DNA from: Dipteronia dyeriana | Taxonomy: Eukaryota > Streptophyta > Magnoliopsida > Sapindales > Sapindaceae | Length of the DNA stretch: 64,000 nt | Direction of reading: 5' to 3' | Assembly (NCBI GenBank): GCA_032871835.1 | Contig: CM065295.1 | Location: forward strand, 41,538,360-41,602,359 | Shown here: positions 13,301 through 23,739 of the stretch, piece after piece | Numbering within the stretch: the stretch's first letter is position 1 | How the letters are laid out: each line of letters begins with the position of its first letter | The notes under the pieces: model-generated | The model's input: only the letters and a program-made list of their open reading frames with translations | What the model was told of the DNA's origin: nothing | Databases searched by the model: none | Translations under genes and position numbers: made by a program

Positions 13301-13409
13301 AATCACAGTTGCTTGCATTAACAATTGAGGGTGGTGTTTGCACAAATGTTCTCAGTGATGTTGCCATTTCCTCAGCAATACCACCAGAAGACACTTGAGG
13401 CAAGCCCAT
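2180..13409 (-). CDS. Atos homologue (DUF4210 / FAM214-like nuclear protein), 5 coding exons
   Basis: Exons in coding order are 13409-12141, 12023-11772, 4341-4261, 3280-2687 and 2236-2180. All joins are phase 0 and give 423+84+27+198+18 = 750 residues ending in TGA. The start (MGLPQVSS...) is the first ATG after a CAG that could be a 5'-UTR acceptor and resembles the usual plant N terminus. The Atos-like conserved domain spans about residues 400-510, with motifs [11 protein letters not shown] and [15 protein letters not shown]. The C-terminal PF13889-type domain carries [31 protein letters not shown] and a terminus DPKYFDIS. The long middle is serine-rich and low in recognisable folds. Animal members (Atossa, ATOSA/ATOSB) are nuclear regulators; the plant role is not established here. 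Intron 2 is 7.4 kb because it holds a Ty3 element in the opposite orientation. Intron 1 appears to use a GC donor. Confidence 0.9.
4548..4861 (+). repeat. 5' LTR of Ty3 element 1
   Basis: The LTR is 314 bp, TG...CA. It contains a TATA-like TTTATAAAAGG near 4742 and AATAAAG near 4795. It matches the 3' LTR at 10932-11234 with many substitutions and small indels. Confidence 0.93.
4864..4875 (+). other. Primer binding site, initiator-Met tRNA type
   Basis: TGGTATCAGAGC lies two bases after the 5' LTR end and is the standard plant Met-tRNA primer site. Confidence 0.9.
5987..7950 (+). pseudogene. Gag-protease region of Ty3 element 1 (broken)
   Basis: An N-terminal helical segment starts at the ATG at 5987 and stops at 6205. 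It overlaps by ATGA with a second frame starting at 6202. That frame continues through an in-frame TGA at 6727-6729 to 7950. The Gag core (retrotransposon gag fold) lies near 6500-6980. A CCHC zinc knuckle, [14 protein letters not shown], lies near 7210-7250. The aspartic protease has the plant Ty3 active-site form [11 protein letters not shown] near 7520-7550. In an intact copy these would be one polyprotein with pol, because the frame is the same from 6202 to 10890. The stops make this copy a pseudogene. Confidence 0.85.
8071..10890 (+). pseudogene. RT-RNase H-integrase-chromodomain of Ty3 element 1
   Basis: A TGA at 8302-8304 in the motif KKDGS-(W)-RMC splits the start of reverse transcriptase from an open 860-residue frame at 8308-10890. 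In that frame RT shows [11 protein letters not shown] near residue 40 and YFDDILIYS near 101-109. RNase H shows [12 protein letters not shown] near 248. Integrase has an HHCC zinc domain (HAGG...GHLG...CRTCHLAK, about 434-475), and its catalytic core carries [17 protein letters not shown] and [11 protein letters not shown] chromodomain lies near 804-860 ([27 protein letters not shown]). The frame ends 41 bp before the 3' LTR. The long open frame despite other stops suggests decay by few point changes. Confidence 0.9.
10932..11234 (+). repeat. 3' LTR of Ty3 element 1
   Basis: The LTR is 303 bp and starts TGATGGGGAAGTGG directly after the purine tract. It ends CCTACATCA before the AATTC duplication. 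Confidence 0.93.
11772..13409 (-). CDS. Atos homologue, coding exons 1-2 (N-terminal part)
   Basis: Exon 1 (13409-12141) is 1,269 bp and encodes 423 residues. Exon 2 (12023-11772) is 252 bp and encodes 84 residues. The acceptor of exon 2 reads TATTATTCAG before AAAATTGATGG, and its donor is TTG|GTAATT. The sequence after exon 1 reads CAG|GCTAGC, so the conserved join KVNQ-KIDGF needs a GC-AG intron of 117 bp. Reading through the donor would add 29 unrelated residues before a stop. The two exons together rebuild the Atos-like conserved domain without a gap, which is the main support for the GC donor. Confidence 0.88.
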
Positions 13410-14870
13410 CTCTGAATTTTAAGTATAGTGTCTTTCCAAATTCCAAAGGGGTATTATTTATCTTGGGAGCTGTATCCCTTAACCTCTCGTATCAAAAGTT
13501 TTCCCATGTAAACATCAAAATTCTTTACATGTTTCCAATGAACCAATAGCCCTTGAGTTTCCCACAAATGAAAGGAGTAGTTTCACCAACATCCGATTCT
13601 AAACCTATGGCAGAGACTACTACTAACTATCTACCTAATTAATCCCCATAAAAACTACAGCCCATTCATCAAATTGTGCGCACAAAATAAAGCAAAATCC
13701 AGATGTCCAAACAGAATGGATAGAACGTCATGTCTCGCTATCTCAGCTCCACACCATCCAGCAAAGATATGAGGGTGGTTCATGGTTCAGTTAAAAACAA
13801 TGATCCTGAAAATAAATTCACAAGAAAATAAGCTCTATGAGTTTGTCATCTTGGATATTGTAAACGAAGATAAGATATACATCTATAAACTTCTTTTCCA
13901 TTTCATTATCACCACCTTGACCCACTCATTATAATTCGTAAGCTTGTAAGACTAATCCACAAAGGCCAGATATAAATTAGTAAATCATAGCCTTAGTAAA
14001 CACAACTACAGATTATCTTTACATTCCCCAGAAAAAGATACAGATTACCCATTAATAAACACAACAAAAGATTCTCAGACAAACTTCAACAAATAGACAA
14101 TTCAACACCAGCAACCTATTATCACATCATAAAATAAAAAAGCCAATTCCCCAACCCAGTCAACAAAGTCAAAGAGAACTTATGATGCACATATCCAATG
14201 AGCTCCAACTTCTCTTCTTCAAGGTATCATAAAACATTACACAAAATCCATCCATTCCCAACTAGAAACTTATTAAGATTCCATTTGATTGCTCAAAATT
14301 AGGAAAAGATTAAGAAAAGGGGTCTGATAATTCACAGGATAAAGTTTTCATCATCTGATACCAAATAGAACAAAAACCTTCACTTGGCACAGCTCAATTC
14401 AAGTCTACATTTATAGGAACCCAAATTATATTTTATTAATAAATAAATAAATAAAAACATAAAACCCGTGAATTTCACTTCCTTATTTTACCCAGAATTT
14501 CAAAGCAACCAAACAGATAGCAACATAAAAACAGACAAAAATTAAGAAATCGAAACTTATTAAACATACTCTACCGATGCTATCAAAGCTAATCGCCATA
14601 AGTTTCATCTTTAAAAATAAAAATAAATAAAAAAGTTGAAAAACGCACCAGTGAAGTTTAAACAAATCAAACCACGCTCTGACTTTGGAGCCAAGAAAAA
14701 AATAAAAATAAAAAAAAAATATCTGTGTTTATTCACCTCCAAACTTTCTTCTTCTTTCTCCTCCAGCGCGTCTCTTGTGTTTTTTGTACGGTTCCACGCA
14801 TTTCCATATAAAGGACTGTTTTCAGTTACAAGTTTTAACCCCCACTCCTCTCTCTATATCTCTATATATC
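13410..14870 (-). other. Probable 5' UTR intron and leader of the Atos gene
   Basis: On the minus strand AAATTCAG ends directly before the AGATGG that holds the start codon, a plausible intron acceptor. A purine-rich leader lies at about 14738-14860 and ends GGAG|GTGAAT, a plausible donor, with TATA-like sequence above it near 14870-14890. This would give a leader exon and an intron of about 1.3 kb without coding sequence. The assignment rests on splice-site words only. Confidence 0.35.
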
Positions 14871-15267
14871 TCGAATAAATATATATAATCTTTTCGTGTT
14901 GAGTGTTTGTTGGCGATTTGTTAAGAGCCTTCCATGTTGAAAAGAAAATGGTGCGTCATCGCTTAACAAGAATTTCATGGCTGGCTTGCGTTTGTACTTT
15001 TTTGACAGAAAAAAAACACATTGGGCAAAATCCACATGCTCTCTCTCCCTGTTGTCTTCCATGTTGCACCAGCGCCTCTCTTTTTCTTCCCTACGTGTCT
15101 TTGTCAATTGCCATGCTTTTGTCTTCTTTTTCATTTTCACTTGTTTAATTCCATAACGTGACAGTAAATGGCGAGAAAATCTTGAGTACATCCGGGGTGC
15201 ATGTTAAAATTGACAAGTGAAATTTTTTATAAAAAATCTCTTTCCTTCTACTAACATATCTTAATAG

Positions 15268-15434
15268 GAGTAATGTTATTTTGACTGATCTAGTATGCAA
15301 ATGACACGGTAACAATCTAGTTTATTCATTTAATTCATGTAAATCTAATTCAATTTAAATGAATGGACTGAAGTGTTGCAACATTATTTAGACATAAAAT
15401 TTGGATACCAAATTTGAACAAAGTAGCATTACTC
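15268..15434. mobile_element. Short inverted-repeat (MITE-like) element
   Basis: The 167-bp AT-rich segment begins GAGTAATGTTATTTT and ends CAAAGTAGCATTACTC, so about 15 terminal bases are imperfect inverted repeats. A second segment with the same end sequence (TAAGTAGCATTACTC) is at about 60010-60112. No clear target duplication was read, so the class is open. Confidence 0.35.
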
Positions 15435-15889
15435 ATATTAACATATTTTTTAACTCACAAAACTGCCACTTATTATATTTTAAGTGCTCCGGTACAACAA
15501 TCAGCCGTTGTGATTGGTGCATCGGTTCCACGGTGCACTTAAGTTATTCTTATTAATGGCTCTCTTTGTCTCTTGCTTTAATGGAGCAAGGTGATGACCA
15601 ATACGTGCCAAAACATCTTATTAATACGATTTGCTTCCATGAAATGTTATGTCGACCCATTGTGTTATGTTTTTTTTAATGTCATCAATTAGGTTAACAC
15701 TAACATTATATGTTGGCTCGATGGAATATGATATAAATGAAAGGAAAGGAAATATGTTGACTTTTTTTTATCTCTTATTTGGATTGTTAAATACTTAAAT
15801 GAGAAGTAAAAGAATGGACAATGAGCGAAAAAGAGGGAAATGGAGGGAATATTTTCTTATTGTTTCATCCCATAGAGATCTTGTAGAAG

Positions 15890-16310
15890 CTAGAGTGCTA
15901 TAGTAGGGTTTAGAAAAGCGATTGATGGTTGTCATTTGATGAACCTGTGGTTCAAAGGAAACAAATTTACATGGTCTAATAGGCATAATGGGTAGGGTTT
16001 ATCCAAAAGTGGTTAGATAGATTGTTATGCAATTTTCAGTGGAGATCCATCTATGTTCTCTCATGCTTGTGTAGATTATCTTGAACAACAATGCTAAGAT
16101 CATAATCCATTACTTATGACTAGAATTGACAGAAATATGAGATGTAGAGAGGAGGTGGAATTCTAGAATTCATTTTGAGTATGCTTGGGTTGGTGAGGCT
16201 GCTTAGGAGTCGGTAATATGTAGTGATGCATCTTTTAGGATTAGAAACAGTTGAACTATTCTAGCCAAATAGGTTAAAGGTTTGGAATTAGAAGATAAAA
16301 AGAAAGAGTG
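15890..16310 (+). pseudogene. LINE (L1-type) endonuclease remnant
   Basis: With frame changes the plus strand gives LINE endonuclease-tail motifs: GFKGNKFTWSN-like near 15940-16000, IDCYAIFSGDP near 16020-16045 and DHNPLLM near 16100-16115. These fit the C-terminal part of an L1 ORF2 endonuclease, which would precede the reverse transcriptase found at 17843-18457. Many stops and shifts show it is dead. Confidence 0.5.
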
Positions 16311-16329
16311 TAAGTTCCTTATATTTTTT

Positions 16330-17830
16330 ATTGGCTCATTTCGTTGACAAACCACACTAGGGGTTTTCTTATAATGGTATATTAGGCCTCATTGTTCATG
16401 ATCAAGCTTCGATGACATCCTGAAGCTCAAAGAGCACCTCAAAGGTATGTCACTTTTGTTTAACTTTTTGAAGAGAATTAGTTGCACACATTCACTTTCA
16501 TTGATGCTTTACACATCTTGCATTTGTATTTTGAACTTTTATATGTGTGTTTTCTTTACACTTCCCACACATGCACCTTGTTGTTAGCTCTAAGTGTGGT
16601 TATGTTATATGTTGTTGTTTTCCTTTGGGTGATCGAAAATGTTCATGCATGCATGATGGTGTGCTTGTCTTAGCACGTTGAGTGACCTCCCTGAAGGTCT
16701 CTGTTGAGTGGGTGGTTAGTGGGTCCCTACCTGCACAGTCACCAACGTATTGAGAACTGGTTGCCTTAGGTCATTGTTATGCGGGTTCTTACCTGTATAG
16801 TCGCCAGCGCACTGAGAACTGGTTGTCTCGGGTCTCAATTGAACGGGTCTATACCCGCACACTGAACTCGCGCAATCCCTATTTCCAGCCTGCATTTTCA
16901 AAACGTCATAGTTTCATTTATGGTTGTTATATATATATATCATATTCTCTCCACTTAGTCTTTGAGAGTCCATAACTAATATTTAGTGAGAGAAAGTGAT
17001 TTTCTAGAGTGAAAGACTTCCGAGAACTAATTTTTACTCAATAAAACTCATACCCATGTGCCTCTAGCTTCATTCTTGCATATTCTCTTCATGAGCTTTC
17101 TTTGGTTTCATAACTAGGTAACTTGAACATGCTCTTGAACTCTTTGTTTCTTTTTTATGTTCTTCTTGCCTAGGATTATGATTTATTTTATTGATTAAAT
17201 GCATAACTCCTTACTTAATATAGTTTCTAATATGTTTGATTCACTTTGTGTTGGTTGAGATTGTTTGTTGTTTGCTAGCTAGCATTTATGACCATTTTGC
17301 CCTCTAGCTAAATCTTCTTGTTTTGCATTTAGATATTGATATCTAGGATTTGTGCTTATTGCCATCTTTATATCTCTAGATAAACTTTTAATGTAGCCTG
17401 CATTAATTCCATGTTAGAATATTTGTACACATTCACATAGGCTAGTATATCTCTCCATTGATTGTTAAGCTTCGTGACTAAGTGGTTTAGTGGACAAGGT
17501 AGTTGGCTAGGATCACTATTAAAGGCCCGTTGGGTAGAGTGAAAGGATTAGTGACCAAGAATGGTGTGACTTGAGGTTAGCCCGGGTTATAAACTTTCAT
17601 TCAAATAGTGGATTTTGAGGACTGTGTGTGGCTAGAAGGGATAACCTGTGAATTTTGCCCAGTTAGAGGGTTTCTCACGTAAAACAACTCTTGTGTTTTT
17701 ATTATTTTTTTGTTTTTTATTGTTATTTAAATGCCTGCTAATATGGGATAGTTTTTGTTAACATTGATTATGTAAAAATTGGTAATCAATTGATTAAAAC
17801 TTATTAACCTCCTATAGGTTGTTTAGACAC
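16330..17830 (+). other. Non-coding insertion between LINE parts, possible solo LTR
   Basis: The stretch has no coding content. It contains TATATATATATATCATA near 16929, a transcribed-looking region and AATAAAA near 17040, the layout of an LTR promoter and poly(A) site. It separates the endonuclease and RT parts of the LINE. No clean TG...CA borders or target duplication were found, so a solo LTR is only a guess. Confidence 0.3.
16715..16865. repeat. Tandem repeat of about 62 bp, 2+ copies
   Basis: Two adjacent diverged copies share GGGTCC/TTC-TACCTG-A-AGTC, CACTGAGAACTGGTTG and GGTC blocks (about 16722-16784 and 16785-16845). A partial third copy (GGGTCTATACCCGCACACTG) follows. Confidence 0.6.
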
Positions 17831-17842
17831 ACACTTAGTTGT

Positions 17843-18457
17843 ATTTTCAAAGAGGATGTTGAATTAAAGCTTCTTAGGCAGGAATTGAAAGAGCTTAAGG
17901 TTAGTGGTAATGCTGATTTAAGAAGAATGAGATAGGTGGAGAATAGAGTAGACAATTTACTAGATCAAAATGAGATATACCTGAGACAAAGATCAAAGGC
18001 TTTGTGGCTAAAGGCAGGTGATAAAAACATTGGTTTTTTATCATTCAAAAGCTACAATGATAAGGAAAAAAAACATAATTTTAGGCTTAATGAATGATAT
18101 TGGGAATTGCATGGATAATGATGAAGGAATTGAAAAGACTGTGACCAATTGTTATGAAAAATTATTCTACTCTTCAACTCTTTTTTCTATCTGAAGTAAA
18201 ATGTATGTGTGGTTTTATTAAGAAAAGAGTGACAAATGATATGAACAAGAAGTTGTCTTGGAGATTCTTTAGAGTCGGGGTTAAAGTAACTTTGAAACAA
18301 ATGGGGCCTTTAAAAGACTTAAGGTGTGATGGGCTTCCAATGGTGTTCATTCAAAAATACTGGAAAATTATGGGATCTAGGGTAACAAGTGTTGTCTTGG
18401 AAGTTTTAAATGCGTGAGCATATATGAGCTCAATAGGAGATGCTTTGGTTCCAATTC
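17843..18457 (+). pseudogene. LINE reverse transcriptase remnant, 5' part
   Basis: The translation shows LINE ORF2 landmarks before the RT palm: VENRVDNLLDQNE, QRSKALWLKAGDKN near 17970-18025, KKRVTNDMN, LRCDGLPMVFIQKYW near 18320-18362 and VVLEVLNA. It is broken off at 18457 inside ALVPI by the insertion of Ty3 element 2. The remaining RT continues at 20064 in the same frame. Stops and shifts make it a pseudogene. Confidence 0.75.
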
Positions 18458-18519
18458 TAATAAGGAAGTGGTTAGAGATTTTATGACTTATGTTATACGT
18501 AAATTTAAGAATAAGTAGA

Positions 18520-19693
18520 ACCTGTCATTTAGCTAAGGCAGCGAAACAGAATACCGGTCTTTATACCTCATTGCCTATTCCCCCACACCCCTTATAGAGA
18601 TTTTAGCATGGACTTTGTTTTAGGATTGCCTAAGACTGTACATGGTCATGACTCAATATTGGTGGTAACTGATAAATTTTCTAAGATAGACCACTTCATC
18701 CCCTGTTTCAAAACTATTGATGCTTCACTTGGCATACGATTGTTTTTTAGAGAGATTGTACACCTACATAGATTTCCCGTTACCACTGTGTCTGACTGTG
18801 ATGTGTGTTTTATGAGTTATTTCTAGAAGTCATTATAAAAATTATTTTTTAGTACCCTTAAGGTTTCCTCTGCCTTACATCAACAAACTAATGGTCAAGC
18901 TAAGGTCATTAATCGTAGCTTAGGCAACCTTCTTAGGTGTGTGGTGGTAGATAAAGTTGGTAATTGGAACATTTTTATTCCTATGACTGAATTTGGTTAC
19001 AATAACTTGGTCCACTGAACCACCAGAAAAAGCCCATTTATGATTGTTCATGGCATTTCACCTTGTCAACCTATTAACCTGGCACCATAACCACTTGAGT
19101 CACATACATCAGAATATGCTACTAATTCTGCCACTCATATGCATGACTTACATACTGAAGTGTGTCGCCAAATTGCATTAAGTAATGATAACTATAAATT
19201 GGTCGCTGATGTGCACCGTAGATCGTTAGAGTTTGGTAAGGGTGACTTTGTCATGGTTCTCCTATGTCCTGTCCATTTTCCCCCACATTCTACCAATAAA
19301 TTGCATGTCCGCATCATTAAGCCATTCCTTGTTTTCAAACAACTTGGATCTAATGCTTATTTACTTGATTTTCCTTCCAATTTAACCATTAGTCCAGTGT
19401 TTAATATGTCAGACTTGTATCCTTATCAGGGTACGTTCGAGCCTCCTGTTATTTCATCTGATACCTCAATAGGTCCTTCTAGTAGCCTATTGCCTTACCT
19501 TTTGCATATTGCAGCCAATCATGTCGATTGGGTTAAGCATATTTTAGTTGATCGCTATGTTACCTTTACTCAGAGTGGTTGCCAGCAATTTTTGGTTTGT
19601 TGGAGCCACTGCATTTTGAGCGAGGACACTTGGATTTCGAAGTCTGAAATTCGTGATCTTGCCCCATCCTTGTTGGAGGATTATTTGCAGTAG
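18520..19693 (+). pseudogene. Integrase-chromodomain remnant of Ty3 element 2
   Basis: Frames at 18608-18826 and 19139-19693 match the element 1 polyprotein from [10 protein letters not shown] to the end SLLEDYL. VSD-D, the NRSLGNLL region and a chromodomain tail ([15 protein letters not shown]) are visible. Several stops (for example near 18825, 18836 and 19018) and the missing first half show that it is dead. Confidence 0.85.
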
Positions 19694-19734
19694 CACCACC
19701 CACCGGAGACGAGTTCTTTTCTACCAAGGGAGAA

Positions 19735-19832
19735 TGATGGGGAAGTCGTTAGAGATTTTATGACTTATGTTAGACGTAAATTTAAAAATAAGCAGTTAGT
19801 CAGTTAGAGATATTATCCATTTTGTCTATTTG

Positions 19833-19870
<38 letters not shown>

Positions 19871-20058
19871 TCTTTCAAAGATAATTGAGTCAAGATCATC
19901 TTTTAGTTGTTTGTTATTTTCAAAACTTTTACTTCTTCGTATTTGATCATTATAAAAGGCTCCTTTAGAGCTTTTTGTAAGTAGTTTTTGATGAAATAAA
20001 TAATGAATTAAATTGTTGTTTCCAATCTTCTTCTTCTATCTATTATAGTTCTACAACA
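19735..20058 (+). repeat. 3' LTR of Ty3 element 2
   Basis: The 324-bp LTR runs TGATGGGGAAGTCG to CTACAACA and contains an AT dinucleotide run near 19838-19869. It is otherwise alignable with the element 1 LTRs. Confidence 0.88.
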
Positions 20059-20430
20059 AATTCCTAAAAGGAAAACACCTATGAGAGTTGGTGATTTTGT
20101 ACTTATAAGTCTTTGAAATGTGACTTATAAGTTGGTAGTGAATAGATTGAAGATTATTCTCGAGGATATGATTTCTTCAAATCAAAACGCATTTGTTATT
20201 GGGCGCCTATTTACATATAGTACTGTGGTAGAGTTTGAGTGTTTACATACTTTGAAGAATAAGAGATGAGGGGCTAATAGCTAGACTGCCTTCAAATTGG
20301 ATATGAATATGTCATAAGTCGGAATCGAGAGATTTTTTTTGTACAGATTATTATAGACTGTTTGGGGTTTGATAGGGTGGTCGGTCTATTTTTATATATG
20401 TCTTTCTCCCTCATTTCCTATGTAATAAGC
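20059..20430 (+). pseudogene. LINE reverse transcriptase remnant, 3' part
   Basis: The frame interrupted at 18457 resumes here (PKRKTPMRVGDF, then ISL-stop-NVTYKLV). It passes through SSNQNAFVIGR and ECLHTLKNKR, the L1 RT fingers and palm. It fades after about 20420 with several stops. Downstream RT core motifs such as the FADD box were not found. Confidence 0.75.
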
Positions 20431-20554
20431 TTGTCTCTTAAGTATTTTAGGTAATTTGATTTGTTTATTGAGCATGTGTAGGCCATTTTATTTAAAGATG
20501 AGGTGTTCGATGATAGTTGCAAGGAATAGAGCTTAACGAGAAGAAAATAGTTAA

Positions 20555-21751
20555 TTTTGTCATCTACCGCTATGTAGGTCGCAGCCCGTGCAGAGCATCA
20601 ACCACGACATAGCCAGCGGTGAAGTTTAGACATGCTATCTTTTCTTGCCGCTGTCAAGTACCAGTTTCCGCCGCGGTTTAAGCCGAGCAAGAACCCAGAG
20701 AGCACACTGCGGTGAGTGCCGCGGCCTGTGCATGTATCCGTGCGCGATACAGGGAACGGTCATACGCATTCCTTATTTTCTAGGGAATTCTGAAACCCTA
20801 TTCTATAGAGGACCTATATATATTTCTTATTCTTTTTCTACAGAAGAACACACACAGTCTTGCTCTCTCAACCATTATTCTACTCTACACAAACACCTTA
20901 CACAATTCTCTCATTATCCTTACACATCGAAGATTCAAAAACTAAGAAGATTTCAATCGAAGACCTGAAGATTTCAATGGCTTTCATCTAATCTTTTTCT
21001 TGTCTTTTTATTTTCATGGTGAGTAACTAATCCCATAACTAAGGAATCAATGTGAACCTTTTGTGAATGCTCGTGTTTGGATTAATTATTATTTTGTCAA
21101 TTCAGTTCTTGATTTATTCATTACGCTTAATTGCTTGACTCTTATTAGTTTTAATTTTCATTCACACCATAGATCAAAGGATGGATGATTATTTGGCATG
21201 ATTTTAGAGTTAAGATTATCTGAGAATTAGGGTTAGAGTATAGATCAAAACCTAAACCTGATTAATTCTTACTTGAATAAATAAAATTTATCTTTAACAT
21301 AGATCAAAGCAAAGTTTAGATTTTGGTTCTTTATTCTTATACTTAATGGGTTTCCGGTTTTTATACACCATAGATCAAAGGAGGAATAATGGTAGGGAAC
21401 ATGTGACTCATCCCGTAATCGTACGGTAATAGTCATATTAAAGATAAGGAATGAACCCTTGAATTGATTGAATTTTGTTTACAAATTAATTCCATACATT
21501 GAGTGTTCATAATTGGGGATCATTGATGATCTAGTGCTTTATCTCCATTGATCACAACCAAATCGTTTTAATTGTTTTCTTAATTTAGTTCTAGTTTAGT
21601 CAATCAAATCAATCTTTTGTTACTTTTATTAACTTTAACAATCAATAAATCTATTTTCCTCGTGGGAACAATCATTGCTTCCCAATGTATGTTATCTTCA
21701 TGATTCGTGCACTTGCGAGTACTGTTTTATAAACAAGGTTTACACATATCA
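20555..21751 (+). repeat. Probable 5' LTR of Athila-type element 3
   Basis: The right border is fixed by the primer site seven bases further on (...ACACATATCA at 21751). The left border is a guess near the GC-rich change at about 20555-20575. The segment contains a TATATATATTTC box near 20814 and the CGTGGGAACAATCATTG motif family near 21660, which also occurs in the element 4 LTRs near their 3' ends. A matching 3' LTR was not found in the window. Confidence 0.5.
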
Positions 21752-21757
21752 AGTTTT

Positions 21758-21775
21758 TGGCTCTACTGTTGAGGA
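21758..21775 (+). other. Degenerate primer binding site of Athila-type element 3
   Basis: TGGCTCTACTGTTGAGGA is a decayed form of the usual Athila/Tat primer site TGGCGCCGTTGCCGGGGA. It sits seven bases after the LTR end. Confidence 0.6.
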
Positions 21776-21938
21776 TTAGTTGAATTTATTGAGTAATTCT
21801 AGGTTTAGTTTTAGTTAATAGATTTAGTTAATTAGGTATTCAAGTCATTAATTTTTAGTTTTTAGTTTTTAGTTTTAATTTTATTTTAATTTTCGTAGTT
21901 TACTTGTGTTTGTCTCTTTTTTCAGGTTCCAACGGTGA

Positions 21939-23140
21939 ATGCAAGGTAGAAGATATCTTCAAGGAGAATTACTACCTTTGAATGACAACATCAACCGTAT
22001 CAGACAAGCAACAATGGTAGATAATGAGAATGGAAATCACATCATCCAGCAGAATCCAGTGGACCCGATTCTTTGGGCTAAACCAATGAAGACAATGAAG
22101 GATTACAGAAGGGCTATTATTAATAATCATCCCTTGTGTATTGCGCTAGATGAGGCAGAAAGAAATTACAAGCTCAAGAGTTTCCATTATAATTTGTTGC
22201 CCTCTTTCCATGGATTGCCGAATGAAGATGTACTTAAATTCCTCAAAGAATTCTATGCAGCAATTGAAGCTTTTCCAAAAAATAGGGTGACAGAGGACTA
22301 GCTGCGTATGAGGTGTATCCCACATGCTCTGAAGCAAAAGGTGAAGACTTGGCTATTAACTATGTCTCCAGATTCACTGAGAACATGGGATGAAATGGTA
22401 GAAAAGCTTACCAACCAATACTATTCTCCCCAGAAGACTAGTGACATCAGAACCAAAATTACTAATTTCTTTCAAGGGGACCAAGAAACATTCCATGAAG
22501 CATGGGGGCATTACAAGATGCTTCTTTTGGATTGTCCTCAGTACGAGTATCAAACTCACCAACTTTGTCAATGGTTCTATGATGGATTAAATGATGTCTC
22601 AATAATCCCGATGAATAATGCATGTGGAGGATACATGAATGATAAGACTCCAGATGAGTTGCACTTGATCTTCGAAAAACTCTCTAAAAATTCTCAGCAT
22701 AAAAAATCTAGGAGAATGAAAGAGATTTATGAAGTAGGTGTTATCATAAAGAACTCAATGCAAATGGGACAGATGTAAAAGTCCATCGAGTTACATGTCA
22801 ACCAGGTGGGACAATTGAGAGAGACGCGATGCATGGGATGTGAACAACTAAGGTATGATGCTGATTACCAAACAGAAGGCCTTAATAAGGAAGAAGTGCA
22901 AGCTATGAATAATTTCAATCAAAGACCTCGGAATGATCTTTTCTCAAACACATACAATCCGGGTTGGAGGAATCATCCCAATTTCTCCTAGACCAACAAT
23001 CAGAGCATTAGGAACCAATGAGGAAACAACAACAACAACCACCATGGCTAGAGGCAGTACAATGTCGTGGCTCAACAGAATCCTAAATACCAACCTAAGA
23101 GACCTGCCATTGGAGGATACAATAAAGCAATTCATATAAA
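21939..23140 (+). pseudogene. Gag remnant of Athila-type element 3
   Basis: Frames at 21939-22301, 22308-22778 and 22806-22991 together give an Athila-type Gag. The nucleocapsid-precursor fold carries LLPSFHGLPNEDVLKFLKEF, then TWDEMVEKLTNQYYSP, FHEAWGHYKMLLLDCP, QLCQWFYDGL and the hallmark YNPGWRNHPNFS near 22960. The first TAG (22299-22301) and later shifts break it. No zinc knuckle was seen, which is usual for this lineage. Confidence 0.8.
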
Positions 23141-23739
23141 ACATGGATCAACGAATGAATAAACAAGACAGAAGGTTGCAAGACATTCAACAGGAAAATA
23201 AAAACATACACCAGGATAATAATGTCAGGTTTTAGAACATAAAGGCTTTGATGAGAAAAATGGATATGCAAATTAGACAGTTGAGCAAATCTGCTCAAAA
23301 GAGAGAACCATGAAAGTGCTCAAGCCATGCCGAGCAAGCAAAGGCAATTACAGTTCTCCAGAATGGTTAGGTATTAATTAATGATAAACCTATTGAACTT
23401 TCTAATAAATCTTATAATATTTTAATCCCTTCAGAAGAGAACATAGCACTAGAAAAATAAAGGAAGAGATAGTGGTAGAAAATTCCAAAAAGTTACCACT
23501 TCTACACAAGTCACCACTTTTACACAAGTCACTTAATCCATATGTTCCTCCAGTTCCATTCCTAGGAACACTGTAAAAGAGCAAGTTAGAGAAATCTTAC
23601 AAAGATATATATGACATCCTTTCGAAGGTCAATGTCAATTTGCCTCTATTGGAGATGATCCAGAAGATGCCAATTTATGCACACAAAAAAAAAATCAAAA
23701 GTCTCCATAGTTACAAGCCAGGGTTTTTAGAGAACCATC

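Larger units (their letters stand above)
18458..20058 (+). mobile_element. Ty3 chromovirus (element 2), internally deleted, nested in the LINE
   Basis: AATTC target duplications at 18453-18457 and 20059-20063 flank it. Removing the element and one duplication restores the LINE frame. The 5' LTR is cut to about the first 58 bp (TAATAAGGAAGTGG..., with G-to-A changes against TGATGGGG). It then jumps to integrase sequence corresponding to about 9718 in element 1, so roughly 5 kb is missing. The 3' LTR is complete. Sequence similarity to element 1 along the integrase, chromodomain and LTR puts both in one family. Confidence 0.9.

Noticed and set aside
14862..15191. Minus-strand 109-residue and plus-strand 81-residue frames
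   Set aside because: They overlap each other on opposite strands, have low complexity and no domain, and lie just upstream of the Atos leader.
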